64,000 nucleotides of DNA from Evernia prunastri. Lineage: Eukaryota; Ascomycota; Lecanoromycetes; Lecanorales; Parmeliaceae. The notes beneath the pieces are model-generated. The model searched no databases. It was not told where the DNA came from and saw only the letters and a program-made list of their open reading frames with translations. Each line of letters opens with the position of its first letter. Position 1 is the first letter of the stretch. Where the stretch lies: the NCBI GenBank assembly GCA_003184365.1, contig NKYR01000031.1, positions 62,001 to 126,000 of the forward strand, read 5' to 3'. A program made the position numbers and the translations under genes. Below, piece by piece: positions 35,085 to 46,609 of this stretch.

Positions 35085-36877
35085 TCACGGGTCCTTCAAG
35101 CCTTTTATCCTTAAGGTATTCGACCAATGCCAGCCATTTTCTCCCCGCGGTCTATTGCGAATAACGAGAGCACCATATCCCAGGAAGGTTAAGAGAGTCA
35201 ACAAGAACCAGGTCACAACACAAATCCAGAAGTCCTCGGCGATCACTAGCCTACGACTTTGAGGATTGAAAACAAATAGATTCATGCCGTATAAGCCCTG
35301 TGCAAATCGGTCAGCTGGCGAGTCTATCAATGCAAGCCATTTTCCAGACTCACCGCAACAAAGCTACCTGGCAGGTAGACTAGAGTCAAATATGTGATCC
35401 ACTTCACCGCTGTCGTGTCATGGGTCGTTTTTTCAGCAAGTTCGGAGGTTTTCTCTGTGAGTTGAGAGACATGTTTGTTGATATCCGCAGCGGTGTACTG
35501 ATTCTTCAAGTCTAGTGCATATGCAAACTGCATCGAGCGAATACGATCAGCCCTAGGACTTAAGCTCTCCAAAATTGCAGTACTTACGAGTTCTATAGTA
35601 TTACCGATCCGCTTCGTGAGCACCGAAATATTTCCGCCAAACCCTCGCAAGCGCGCATCAAACGGTGTAAGAGACCATACGCCTTGAAAATTGGCCTCTG
35701 GGACGTCGTGCAAAGCTTTGATGATTTCAGAACTCGCTTTGCAATACGCACTTAATGACAATGCAGTATCCTCTAAATCCCGCAGGCCTTGCACCTTGTC
35801 GAAATTCAAGCTCACTGCAGCCGATGTCTTTATGTCAACTGTCATGACTTCGTCATTCTAGCACATATCTCAGCGATCATCAAATACAGGACAAACATGT
35901 AGCGCACCTTGTCCTGGAACTTCCCACCCAGATACCTGAAATACCATCTCCAATTATCTAGGTATAAGGCGAATGACATGACGTGCATTCGGTATGGATC
36001 CTCCACGAGACTCTCTAGCGCAGCTTGGGATGACTGTCCCATGGCAAGACTGGTTACTTGCTGCTCGAAAAGACTGTCTTCGATCGGGTGAAGGAGTATG
36101 AAAAGGTCAAAGTTGTTATTGGCAGAGTGGTGGTGATAGAGACCTGTCTGCCTAACAGACCAGGGTCTGTCTGGCGATCGGTGATTCTCTTCAGCGTATC
36201 GAATCTGGTACGACATTTCTTCTGGTCTGTCAGTACGGATCATGATCGTAGCAAAGAAGGCGACCTTACTTCGTGAGCCATCGCTTGATATTGTGTTTGC
36301 AATGTTGCTCGATCCACTCTCAGCTAGATGGGGCAATTCTCCAAAGGAAAATAACACCGACAGGAAGGCCGGATCAACTTCATATCTTGTCAAGACTTTG
36401 CGCATAAGGGATTCGGTGATCTCGAGCGCTAGAGGTGACTTGGTAGAGTGTAAGGATCTGATTACACCCGTCAGCAACCAACAGGTAGTATGCTGCCACC
36501 AGCTTACATGGTTCTGATACGCGGCAATTTTTCGTCTTCCTGTAATAGGACACTCTCCGCGTCCGCTGCTTGTGTGTAGGCTTTCTGGGTGCATGTTGTG
36601 ACACCTACGCTTTAGCGGTCAGTGGGAGTCTACGGTTTCTCACCTACAAAGACGAGTACTTGCCGTCTTTGGAACGAATGTCAATAATGCGAAGATCAAT
36701 GTCGTCAGAGAACAATATCTCGCTGAGACTGCTCAAGCGATCGCTCAGGCTCTTCCCCGGCGTCGTAATTGCATTGTGACCACCGACACCAGCAGGATAG
36801 TCACACCATCGCAGATCCGTCGCTCGAGGCGTAATTTGGTTTAGAGGTATGGCATTTCTATGTCCCGGATCGTTCAT
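35085..36877 (-). CDS. CorA-like membrane protein (fungal CorA-like family)
   Basis: Exons 36877-36648, 36604-36521, 36457-35908, 35857-35354, 35297-35085 sum to 1,581 nt, 526 residues. The C-terminus has two adjacent membrane segments, KWITYLTLVYLPGSFVA and FWICVVTWFLLTLLTFLGY. Between them is YGMNLF, the CorA-type GMN signature (about residue 460) that lines the Mg2+ entrance in true CorA. The long N-terminal part (LALEITESLMRKVL, later NWRWYFRYLGGKF) follows the fungal-specific CorA-like domain rather than Alr1 or Mrs2. Transport is inferred; many fungal members are uncharacterised. The start at 36877 is the weakest call, because the frame stays open upstream. The first two introns use GTAGGT (or GTCTTT) and GTATCA donors chosen to keep phase. 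Confidence 0.8.
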
Positions 36878-37490
36878 ATTTCGGTGTCTGCGTGAGGAAG
36901 ACGGTAAGTGTCGCATGCGAACATCTTGGACGTTCTGAAAATGATGATAACTTGTATTGTGTTCATAAGACCTGCGTCTGACAGCCTCGGTATTCAGGCG
37001 CCAAGGTTGACAGCCTTGTGGCTTAGGAACCTGCTGTGGACGTGTCTCGAACGAGGGTGCATGGGCTACATTGTGGCTGCGTCTCGGCCAAACAAGAACA
37101 AGATAAGCAACGGATGTTGATAGCGTGACGCCCTTCATACATGCAGCCAAGAAAACCCCGCCCCCAGCACAGCCTGCAGCCCGGCACCATAATTCGCGCC
37201 TTATGCACCTCGCAAACGCCACCATTGATTGGAATTAACAACCACATCTGCGCAACGCCAGCCGAGAGTCCGCCTTGCTCCAGGGAATCATCCGCCCCCA
37301 CGCTTACCGGAGCCTTCTGGCCCATCACCACCACCACCGTTGGCTCTCGCCCTTGCCTCTGTTTTTATCCGCTTGTCGAGCTCTGCGATCCAGTTGCTGT
37401 CCCCCCAGTGTAAGTAAATGAGTTGAAATCCATCCGTTCGCCTCAAAGGAAAGGAGAAATCGCGGACCACGAACCGAACTTCCTTGGACG
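36878..37490. other. Intergenic region, CorA-like upstream
   Basis: A stretch of 613 bp upstream of the CorA-like gene. The CorA-like frame is open into it as far as about 37225 but without family similarity, so I treat it as leader and promoter. Confidence 0.4.
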
Positions 37491-37799
37491 TCAATTCCCT
37501 CCTCGCATGATAAATCCATCGACCGCTTTTCGTCTGGTGTTGTGATCAATCGTCTTCTTGTCAGCCTCACTGTTTGCTCTCTCCATCCCACCGGCCATAC
37601 TTTCCAAGTGTGGAAAAGATGCCACAGCCTTACTGACCGACACGTGAAAGTCCACTCCCGCTCCGAACACCTTTTCCAAAAGTTCTTCCATCTCCGACTT
37701 GTTGATGATGTAGGTGGCTTTGCTGGGGGTCAGTTCGTATTTGGTGAGGAAAGGCTGCTGAGGTTCGCTCTGCGCAATTGTCGCCGCTTGTGAGGCCAT
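37491..37799 (-). CDS. Small hypothetical protein
   Basis: A single-exon frame of 102 residues from an ATG at 37799, family not recognised. The N-terminal half looks like a folded segment (ELTPSKATYIINKSEMEELLEKVFGAGVDFHVSVSKAV). The C-terminal third is charged and basic. No signal peptide, cysteine motif or membrane segment. It sits alone between the CorA-like and RBR genes in the same orientation. A splice near GTCAGT/GTAAGG after FHVSVS cannot be excluded, which would change the C-terminus. Confidence 0.4.
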   Translation of the reverse strand: MASQAATIAQSEPQQPFLTKYELTPSKATYIINKSEMEELLEKVFGAGVDFHVSVSKAVASFPHLESMAGGMERANSEADKKTIDHNTRRKAVDGFIMRGGN

Positions 37800-38421
37800 G
37801 TTTGCTTCTACGGAGGAAGAAGTGAAGGAGAAGGATGAGGATGAGAAAGAGGTTGTGAGAGAAGCCGGGTGGGTTGGGGGGAGAATTTTCAGGCTGAAGT
37901 TGGGAGTAGGCTGAGGGGGTTCTCTGTTCGTAGACAGAGCCTGTGTGTAGATATGTAGGCGGACTATCTCAGAGGAAAGAAGAGCCGCGTGGGAAGTATG
38001 ACTGGCTGATCGGTGCCTCGTTTGGTAGGCAGGATCGTTAGAGCCTTACGTGCGTGCGGTGAGTCATCCTTGCATGAAGGGTTCTCGCGGGTAGGCCAGT
38101 TGACTTTAATCCATGCTCCTGTGTCATCGAGCACCAAACTGGCGAGCTATTTATCATAAAGAGTGACCGTCTCTGTAATAGTACATGCCAATGTGGATTT
38201 ACCGTACCTTGATATGGACGGTGCGGGGAACAAGGCGGCTCTATGGGGTAGGTAGATACAATTTCATCACTTAAGGTATCTTTCATACAATGTTGCTACT
38301 ATGCCTAAAAAAACTTGGATTCATGGACTTGATGGACTTCGATTACTAGTACTGGCCTCTACTACGCCTACATTTTCTCACTGAGGAGCCTTCCCTGCCG
38401 TCGAATTATCCGCATCATCTT
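37800..38421. other. Intergenic region
   Basis: A stretch of 622 bp between the small gene and the 3' end of the RBR ligase gene. No feature recognised. Confidence 0.4.
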
Positions 38422-39830
38422 CTACAACCTATTCTTCTTGCATCGGTTACAAGCCCTGATCCGGCACTGCCTACACTCAAAGATATACTGCGGGAGAGTA
38501 TGATAACACTCTTCGCACTGATGGGACCCTCGAACCCACCGCCAGTTCTCGTGCAAGCAATTATGGCGGTCGCGGAGATTCTCAACCGCCTGTTGCACCT
38601 GCACCTCCTGTTCCGCGGCGGCCAGAGCGACTCGAGGCCGGTCACGCGCCACGACCTGTTCCGCTCGAGCCACCAGGCGGGCTTCATTCCACTGGTTGCA
38701 GGGACAGGTCTTCCAGCGCTCTCCGCAGACGTAGCAGAATTCAGCGCTGCAGGGACAACTGGGACAAGCTTCTGTCAGTGTTGTTTGCCAGAGCCAGTGT
38801 AAGGGAAAACGTACGTCATGTGATTGCAACCCACATCCAATTCTACCATTATTTTGCAGTTGTAGCAACGCTGCCACCCTTGCTCCCTTGCGGTTTCTAG
38901 TACCTGCTGTGTTGCGGTATCAGCGGGGCAGTCGCCTTCGTGGCTGTTGCCCTTGCAAATGGTGCAGGTATCTGTGAAGCAAGCGATGCATGTCGCTACC
39001 TCACCAGCGATGCTGTTCGGTGGGATAAAGGTGGAGCATGTAGGTCGTGAGCAGTATGTCCTATCGCTCGTTTCAAACTCCACAGTCTTCTTCTGGAATC
39101 GCAGCACCAGTTCTCTACTCAGATACAGTCTGACGGATGTCAAAGGGATCCCTTGCCGACAGCATCGTGGTGGGAAGAGTGTCTCGTCCGTTGTAGAGAG
39201 CTCAAAAAGCTGAGTGAGGCACTCTTGGCAGTACATGTGTTCACAAGGGGCTCTGAACGTCTCAAAAGCTTGCTTGTGGTCGCCACACGATGTGCATTCG
39301 TGATGTGTCCTCTTTGATGCATTCTCCCTTGCAGCAGCCCATCGCGATGATTCGGGTCTCGTTGTCTCGTTCCCTTCATTCACTGCCGGTGTGGTGCAAT
39401 CTTCGTCCGTCCCCGAGACATAGAGTGCTGTCAATCTTGCGATGAGGAGATCATCTAGATCTTGGGCTCCTGAAACTGCTTCTGCACCACTCTCAATATC
39501 CTCACCATTCCCAACACGCTCCGCCAGTAGCCTATCATTGGCGACAGCGTCTTCCTGAATCACAGCCTCCGTCGGCAGAGCGGAATCCGTGATGACAGCC
39601 TGTGCGAGGCTACGACTCATGCAGTGATCATTCAAGGTAAATCTCTTTAGCTCTAGCTCTTCTTGAAGTAGTTTCGTGGCAATATCAGCGTCTGACAAGT
39701 TGTCTTCGCGCCTCTTGCCCTTGTCTGACAACTGCAGTGCCTCCAAGTCTTCCTGCTGCAACTGTATGATGAGAGCCGCAGTAGCGTCGTCAACTTCATC
39801 TAAGCTGAATGGATGAGAGCTGACGTCCAT
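38422..39830 (-). CDS. RBR-type E3 ubiquitin ligase (RING1-IBR-RING2)
   Basis: HECT/RING hybrid ligase that carries ubiquitin on a RING2 cysteine. Exon 1 is 39830-38815 and exon 2 is 38758-38422; 1,353 nt, 450 residues. The intron has a GTACGT donor. RING1: CTSCGDHKQAFETFRAPCEH, then MYCQECL and PPRCC. IBR: YCSRPTCSTFIPP, then TCIACFTDTCTICKG. RING2: CYNCKIMVELDVGCNHMTCPC, then FCYVCGERWKTCPC; the catalytic cysteine is the one after CNHMT, and the intron falls between those residues. The N-terminal ~170 residues are acidic and Leu/Gln-rich, with an LIIQLQQEDLEALQLSDKGKR segment seen in many fungal RBR proteins. After RING2 comes a coiled-coil-like Arg/Ala stretch and another Cys/His cluster (CEECYHTL, CRQCRIRACNRC). 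Confidence 0.92.
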
Positions 39831-42321
39831 TTTAGAGTGCGTGGGGGATGTCGATTGTCAAGCCATTTAGTAGAACGAAGCTTAGAAATATTCTGTAGAG
39901 CTTTTGCCAAGACAATCCGTCCATGTGTTGTTCGTGTGTTGAGAGGGGGTTACATCGATCTTTAACGGCCCAAAGCAATACTGAGGGTACAAGTGGCTTT
40001 GAAAAGATATGTAGGGGAAAGCCAAACAGGCATGGATCGATCAAAGAGCGGTGGGCAAACCAAACTGTATCTCTTGTTTCTGCAGATTGCCACTTTGGTG
40101 GGGATTTTAACGCAGCCAACCGGCTCAACTTCAGGCTGTCATTTGCTGCAGCATCCTATCCAATAAAAAATCGAGCAAGAGGAAAGCGACTACAACAGTT
40201 TTTGGCCAGTCTCCACTCTTATTCGAGCCGCTTTGTTTCTTTCTTCCTTTTGAGCAAGCCTGAATGATTTTGACCATGATTCAAGCAATCGAAGATGTCA
40301 CTCCAGCCACGCCAATTATACCCGGCTGTTACTATGTCTACCCCACAACCGCCTGCTGCGTACGTATTCTGTGTTGTTTGAACGTTCCCAGCTCCCTTCA
40401 CCCCGTGCTCGCGGTGAAATACTCGTAAGTCCCGAGACGACGGCCATCGAGCAAAGTCTCCACGAGTGGCCGAACTGCCTATTGCCCTGACAATGTATAT
40501 ATATACTTATGAGACTTCTAATCTAAGGGATTCATCATGTGTACTGGGGGCTGCAGATCAGCAAAAGATACTAGCATGGATCCTTATGCCGAAGGCTCTT
40601 CGAAGATAGTTCATATTATGGATCATGATTTCTAGACTGGGATAAGAGCTGCCTTAATCGACGAAGAAGGCGGCTCGGGATCTGTGTGGTAATAGAGTTT
40701 GAAGACTTCGGAAGTTATGGGGAAACGTTTGGGGACAAATTTGGGACGAACAATAAAACGTGATAGGTGGGTGGCAAGTAAAGGCACTTCCAGTACCGAG
40801 GATTCATTTTTATCGACTTGAAAACTCATCTTATCAGCACGCTTGTTTTTGGTGCGCCGGTTGCGGATTCGAATATGAATGTTATGAGTGGGAGGATATA
40901 TCAACACAGTACGGAACGCAAGGATGAATCCACTGAAGACTAGAAAGAACCCAGATTGCAAGGTAGAAAGAGGAAGATTGTATAGAGAGCATCAATACGA
41001 TCCGGAAGCGGAGCTTTTATAAGAGCTGGCCGAGAAACGTTCAATTAGGCTGTGCAGACCGATTTGACATTCGGATTGGTTTGGGTGTTGGGTGATCGAC
41101 CCGCGGGCGCAAATCTGTTCACAGCGCCATCCTGATCTATGTACGGAGTCGTTGGGATTGAGCCAAAGCAGATGGCATGGTGTTTTGCCTCCCGGGAGAA
41201 CTGTTCATTGCAGCACGCAAGCCTTCTTGGACCGTGGAGACTGGCACCAAGAAGTATACGGCATGGCGCCTCTCAATCCCCCAAACGGTTTTCTCATACA
41301 TGACATTCTCACATAGCCATATTCATCAGATCAAGATTCTTTTCCTTTTTTCCAGCCCTTGAACGGTCATTCTCGAGCCTTTGCAATAAAAGCGTAATCT
41401 TCTCCAAAGTATTTGACAGGGAAAGCTCTTTCCGTAACCCAGCATGATGCTTGCATTCCTGTTCTGATGCACCACACCCAAATCCACTGCGACAACTGAC
41501 GCCTACGAGACGCGTGGATGTGCGAGAGATGCTCAACGTACGTACTTGTCAGAATTTGGGTTCCCAGCCTTGTTTCGGCTAGGTTATGAATTTTGCGCGT
41601 GTCGGCTGTACCACCGTTCGAGAACTATAACACTATACGGAGCACGTAAATAATGATTGAGACGTACTAAATACATTTAGATATGCGGAGTATGTACGTC
41701 ACGGTTCCAGGCCAGCCCTACCAGCCCTGCAGCTAGCGGGCCTTGGCGCACCATGATATCTTCAGATTCCACTGTACATGGATACCTTCGTACTTAATAT
41801 CCTATTCATCCTATAAGTTACCATATATCATTCCGATACCACGTCTAGAGTATGATAGAATGACAAATATGAAGGTGTCTATGTACTGAGGAGTCTAAGG
41901 ACATTGCGACAAGTGTTCAAGGAACGAGGCTGAATGCTGGGCACGATTGCAAGGTGTGTGCTGTATGCTAGAAACCCTCAGTGTGAGCCACTTGTTGAGT
42001 GGCGCATTTATAACAGCGATACAGACCAGACCAATAACAGGCTCTGAAGTGTCTCTGTTCGAGGACCACACCTGAGCAGGTGAGACTCGTCGCGGGAGGT
42101 GAGCGTACAGTCTTTTATACATATACATGGGTTTTTAGGGCAACCGGTCCCGAGGCATGACACAGATTCAGGGGGAGTTGAACTAAGACATCAATGGTAA
42201 CGCCTGCACAGTGGATTTTGAAGGGTTGAGCGTCACTTTAGTCTAAGTGTGCATAGCCCTACAGCCCGAGACATATTCACTCGAAAACAACGTGCGCGTA
42301 CGAACAAGTTAGTAGGATGCA
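39831..42321. other. Long gene-poor stretch
   Basis: About 2.5 kb upstream of both flanking genes. I cannot support a gene. A minus-strand frame (40961-40632) is open for 109 codons but lacks an ATG before SFQVDKNESS. A TATAAAA box near 41020 (minus strand) precedes an ATG that opens only a 36-codon hydrophobic frame. No repeat seen. Confidence 0.4.
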
Positions 42322-44618
42322 ATGGATGACCTCTCGTCGCGACAATTGCACTCGGAACAATGGCTTTGGGATCAAGAACGTCAAGACTATTATCGCTATT
42401 TTTTCGATTGGGGGCTTAGTACGTATATCCGAGGATCTCTATAGCTGCCAAATATTAAGTACACTGTGCACTAGGGGAAATGATAACCATATGGAGACAC
42501 GGTCCAGGCACGATCTGGGAATATAATCCGGAAGCAGACAAAGATTCCTCGAAAGACACTTCGAGAAGCGACCATGATTGCGGTACTCACATTGTTAAGG
42601 CTGGGACTGTGTATACTCAATCCGATGACTTTCAGAAAGCTTCGCTTGATGTCTTTTTAAACCAGAAACGAACATCTGGTCAACTTCAAGAGGCTTATCT
42701 TGGCACGAAGGTAAACAATGCTAAGTCGGATGACCTCGTCTACCAGCCTTTGACGGGAAAACATGACATGAGAGTACTGGAACTTCATGCGGGAAGACCG
42801 GAAGACAAGTTGAGTTGCATTCTACATGTTTGCTCCGTTAATTTCCAATATCCTGCATCCGAGGATCATCTGGAACAAAGAACATCATATTACCGCCCAC
42901 ATACTCTACATGCTGTGTCTTGTTCAACCGGTCTACCTGTGTGGTACACGGCTCTCTCATATGTATGGGGCGATCCAGCTCTAGTTAAAACGATGAGTTG
43001 TAACAACAAACCCTTCGCCATCACGAAGAACTTAGAGCTCGCTCTTCATTGTCTCAGGCGTAGTGATGTATCAATTATGCTCTGGGTGGACCAAATTTGT
43101 ATCAATCAAGATGACTTGCAAGAGAAAAGTCAACAAGTCGTACTAATGGGTGTTATCTACCAGCGTGCCTGGAGCACTGCAGTATGGCTTGGCGAGGAAG
43201 CTGATAACAGCAGTGGCGCATTTGACACGCTTTTAGCTACGAAGGAAGCGCTCCAGTATTATCCGAACGAAAAAAGTCTCGAGGTTGGAGACTTCGAACG
43301 ACTTTATCTACCAGCGTCCGACTCTTCGAAGTGGCCGGAGCTTGGAAAGCTAATGAACCGACCTTGGTTTCAACGGATCTGGATCGTACAGGAAGTGGTA
43401 CTATCGCATCAAATCACCGTCATGTGCGGCGCAAGGTGCATCTCTTGGGCGGACTTATACTTGTTTGCATTGTGTGTGATCGACACCGAATTGGAGCAGT
43501 ATCTATACAGACCGGGAACTCCTCGCGCGAAAAACGATAATTCAGAGTCCGGGTGCATTCGGACTAGGAAAATAAATGAGATCAAAGATTATAACTTCAG
43601 TTCTCCTCGCAAAGTCACATTCCTTGCGGGCCTGGTCGATGGGCGTAGTGCAAAGTCTACTGACCCGCGGGACAAAGTATTCGCCATCATGGGCTTGACA
43701 AATACTCTCATGTACCCAAACTACTCCAGCAAGGTCATCGACGTATACACACAAGCTGCACTGAAGATAGCGACCACACCTGAGCTAGGCAGCTTGCTTT
43801 GTTGCGTTGATCACCCGCAACCAACGCCCGGTCAGCCATCGTGGGTGCCAGACTGGGCAACTCCGCGCCAAACGGTGTCTTTGGGTTATGGCGCAAAGCA
43901 TCATAAAGTCTATCAAGCTAGCACCCAACTGGAGATGCAGTCGCGAACAGACATCACAGAGAACGGCGCTGCGCTCGCCATCACGGGTGTCATAGTTGAT
44001 ACTGTAGCAAGGGTTGGCATGGTGTCAGAAGAACCCGATCTCAAAGATCTTTTGATTACCGAAACTCCCACAAGCCGCTTTGTCCTCGAAGGCATCAACT
44101 TGGCGATCGGAATGTGCCAGCCCTATCCATCATCTAAATGGAGTATCTTCGAAGCATTCTCCCAAACACTGGTCGCTGGAAAGGACCATTCGAACTTGGC
44201 AAAAGCACCCGATGAGTTCTTACCAATCTTCGCTCTTCTCTTCGACACAGCTACGCAGTCTTCGCCCTCATTCCCAGACCAACCACCGCTCTCCACCAAA
44301 CGAAAGCTTACCCTCGAGAATCTGCAAGTGAGAAGCCCCGCCCGCACCTATCGCCACATGCAGACGGCGGTGAAAGCCGCAGTCCGCAGACGCCGGCTGG
44401 GCGTGACCACGCAGCGATATCTCGGCCTCTTCCCACGAGGGACCAAAGCTGGTGACCACGTCTGTGTATTTACGGGAGCTTGCGTTCCGTTTGTGATACG
44501 TCGGTGTGAGAGTAGGGATGAGTATCAGCTAGTTGGCGAGTGCTATGTGCATGGTATCATGGACGGTGAAGTTGAAGTTATGAGTGATATGCAAAAGAGA
44601 GAGATATATATCACGTAA
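42322..44618 (+). CDS. HET-domain protein (heterokaryon incompatibility family)
   Basis: HET domains mediate non-self recognition cell death in filamentous fungi (family knowledge). Exon 1 is 42322-42418 and exon 2 is 42475-44618; 2,241 nt, 746 residues. The intron has a GTACGT donor and a CACTAG acceptor. Exon 1 adds an aromatic segment (QDYYRYFFDWGL) that joins in phase to REMITIWRHGPG. The HET core begins near residue 190: YTALSYVWGD, then LWVDQICINQDD, AVWLGEE, and RPWFQRIWIVQEVVLS. A downstream DPRDKVFAIMGL block is also standard. The N-terminal ~190 residues before the domain are longer than in the simplest members. No NACHT, ankyrin or WD repeats follow, so it is a stand-alone HET protein. 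No stop or frameshift is visible. Confidence 0.9.
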
Positions 44619-45176
44619 GGGTGTATTGAGAGAATCAGCCGCGGACGTTTTCTATGGTACAAGTTGGACAGTCAGTAACGAGATTTAATGACCTAGATCT
44701 CTCGACTCGTTCGAAACCTCGTGATTATACTGTATAACAAGCAAGTAAACGACAGAACGTTCTACTCACTTACGCTAAAGTATACTCCTTGCAGTAAGTA
44801 TCTAGACCAGTGATAAATCTCTCTGCATTATAGAACATTCACAATATCATCCATGACATGAAATTCGTTGGCTCAGATCAGACAGCATGAAAAAGAATGC
44901 ATCGACGAGCTACTCGCTGTCTTCTCTTGCTACGTACATGAGTACGAGTCAGTAAGTCACCGTGCGTGACACCTAGACAATCATGAAGTTGAGTCAACAT
45001 ATATGCGACTCTGAAATCGGAAAATGATAAGGTCTACAATCTTGGGTAGCAAGTAGGTAAGAGAGATTGACACGGCCTTCGCGGAATCATATCTGGCTAG
45101 GAAATACGTACAACATAAATTTTGTAAATGAGTTTCCCGCAAAAATTAGACTGGATCGAATGCGTCGCGCAATGGA
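44619..45176. other. Convergent intergenic region
   Basis: A spacer of 558 bp between the 3' ends of the HET gene and the dioxygenase gene. Mildly AT-rich, no feature seen. Confidence 0.4.
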
Positions 45177-46609
45177 TCAAGCCTCCAGAGTCCCATTACT
45201 CTCATTCGACAGCTCCCGCAACGCCTCCCGCCTCGACTTGCTCTTCACATCCAAATACGGCTTCTCCCCAATGCTAACCGCCCTATGACCCAACCTCTCC
45301 CCCAAGCCCTCATAATCCGGCGTCGCAGCATGATAGACGCTCCTGTTGTCCCAAATCGCCACGTCGTTCGCATTCTGCCAGCGATGTCGGACCTGCAGGT
45401 CGTGGTTCTCCACAATCAACCTTACGAACCACTCCAGCAGCGCTTTCGATTCCAGGGGGGTCACGTCGTTGACGTGCTGCACGTGGTTGCCGACTGCGAA
45501 GATGGACTTCCACCCTGTGACGGGGTTGGTGCGGATGACTGGATGGACGGCGGAGAGTTCTTCGCCGATGTTGTGGGGGGAGCCGCGGGGGTCGGAGTAG
45601 AGTTTGAAGTTGCTTGTTTTGGCGGTCTCGTTGAACTTGGGCTGCGCGTAGGTAGCGGTTAGGGTGTCAAGGAACTTTTGGTATGGGGTCGAAAGGCGAT
45701 CGTAGAGCTCGTAGCCGGAAGCCCAAAGGGTGTCTGGTAGTGATGCCCTGTCAGCAATGCCAGATCAAAGGCTACTGGAATTTGGAAGGACATACCTCCT
45801 CCGGTACCTGGGAGTTCGACGAGCCGCAGAATGGCGTAGTCACTGGGCACCTGTAGATATTCGAATACTATCAACAAATGCGGGCAATTCGCAATTGAAG
45901 TGGAACCAAGGCAAAGAATCGTACAGGTTCGAAGGTGATATCCGAGTGCCATCCTTCTTTCCCACTCTGCTTTTTCTCTCCCGGCACCAAGAAGGTTCCT
46001 TTGTAGAGTTTCTTGGCCTGGCGAGAACTAATGACGCTGACCTCATCGTCCCCTCCGCCGTCGTCGCGGCCCGCGTTGATGACGGGATGGATATGCAGCT
46101 TGGACGATGCCGGTTTGCCGGAAAGCTCCCCAAGGCGCTGGGCGAGTTCTTTCTGAAGGGTATCATCCAGACCGTCTTGCGCACGGAAAAAGACGACACC
46201 GCGTTGGGAGACTGTGTGGGCGGTCGTTAATTGACAAAACTGTTCTATGATGGGAGGTGGACAGACTCGTAATGGCCAGATCTCTGATCAGCTCATCGGA
46301 GTTGGGAGCTCTAAGCCATTCAGCGAGCTTGGCTTCTGGGAACTCTCTGCCGATGACTGGAGTCACGTCGAAGGACTTGAAGTCATTGAGCACGCCCTTG
46401 AGCTGCAACGGAGAGCTGGGAGAAGCATGATGCGTTGACTCCTGAGTTTCTTTCGTCTCGCCGTTGGAGACTGCTCCAGTGTGCTCTTGAGCATTGCCGT
46501 TGATGCCGTCATGAGAGGTATGAGCCTTGGTGTCACTGTCCTTAGGAAGTGCTTTGGTAGGAACTTGGACCTTAGGATCAAAGGTCGTATCATCCGTACT
46601 AATTGCCAT
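45177..46609 (-). CDS. TauD/TfdA-family 2-oxoglutarate-dependent dioxygenase
   Basis: Non-heme Fe(II) dioxygenase. Fungal members of this branch include Jlp1-type sulfonate dioxygenases that release sulfite from taurine and alkyl sulfonates; substrate here is inferred. Exons 46609-46267, 46211-45925, 45850-45796, 45733-45177 sum to 1,242 nt, 413 residues. Iron ligands: the HxD pair in EGWHSDITFEP (about residue 203) and the distal histidine in NRSVYHAATPDY (about 362). The 2-oxoglutarate-binding arginine is in GHRAVSIGEKPY (about 377). The RGVVFFRAQDGL strand near the start of the fold is typical. The first ~75 residues are a Thr/Ser/Gln-rich extension without clear targeting features. The first intron uses a GTCTGT donor. 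It diverges from the ACS-family transporter 1.8 kb away. Confidence 0.9.

Noticed and set aside
40632..40961. 109-codon minus-strand frame with hydrophobic N-terminus
   Set aside because: The frame has no ATG at its start; the first ATG leaves only 65 residues without features.
45285..45662. 125-codon plus-strand frame
   Set aside because: Antisense to the last exon of the TauD-type dioxygenase.
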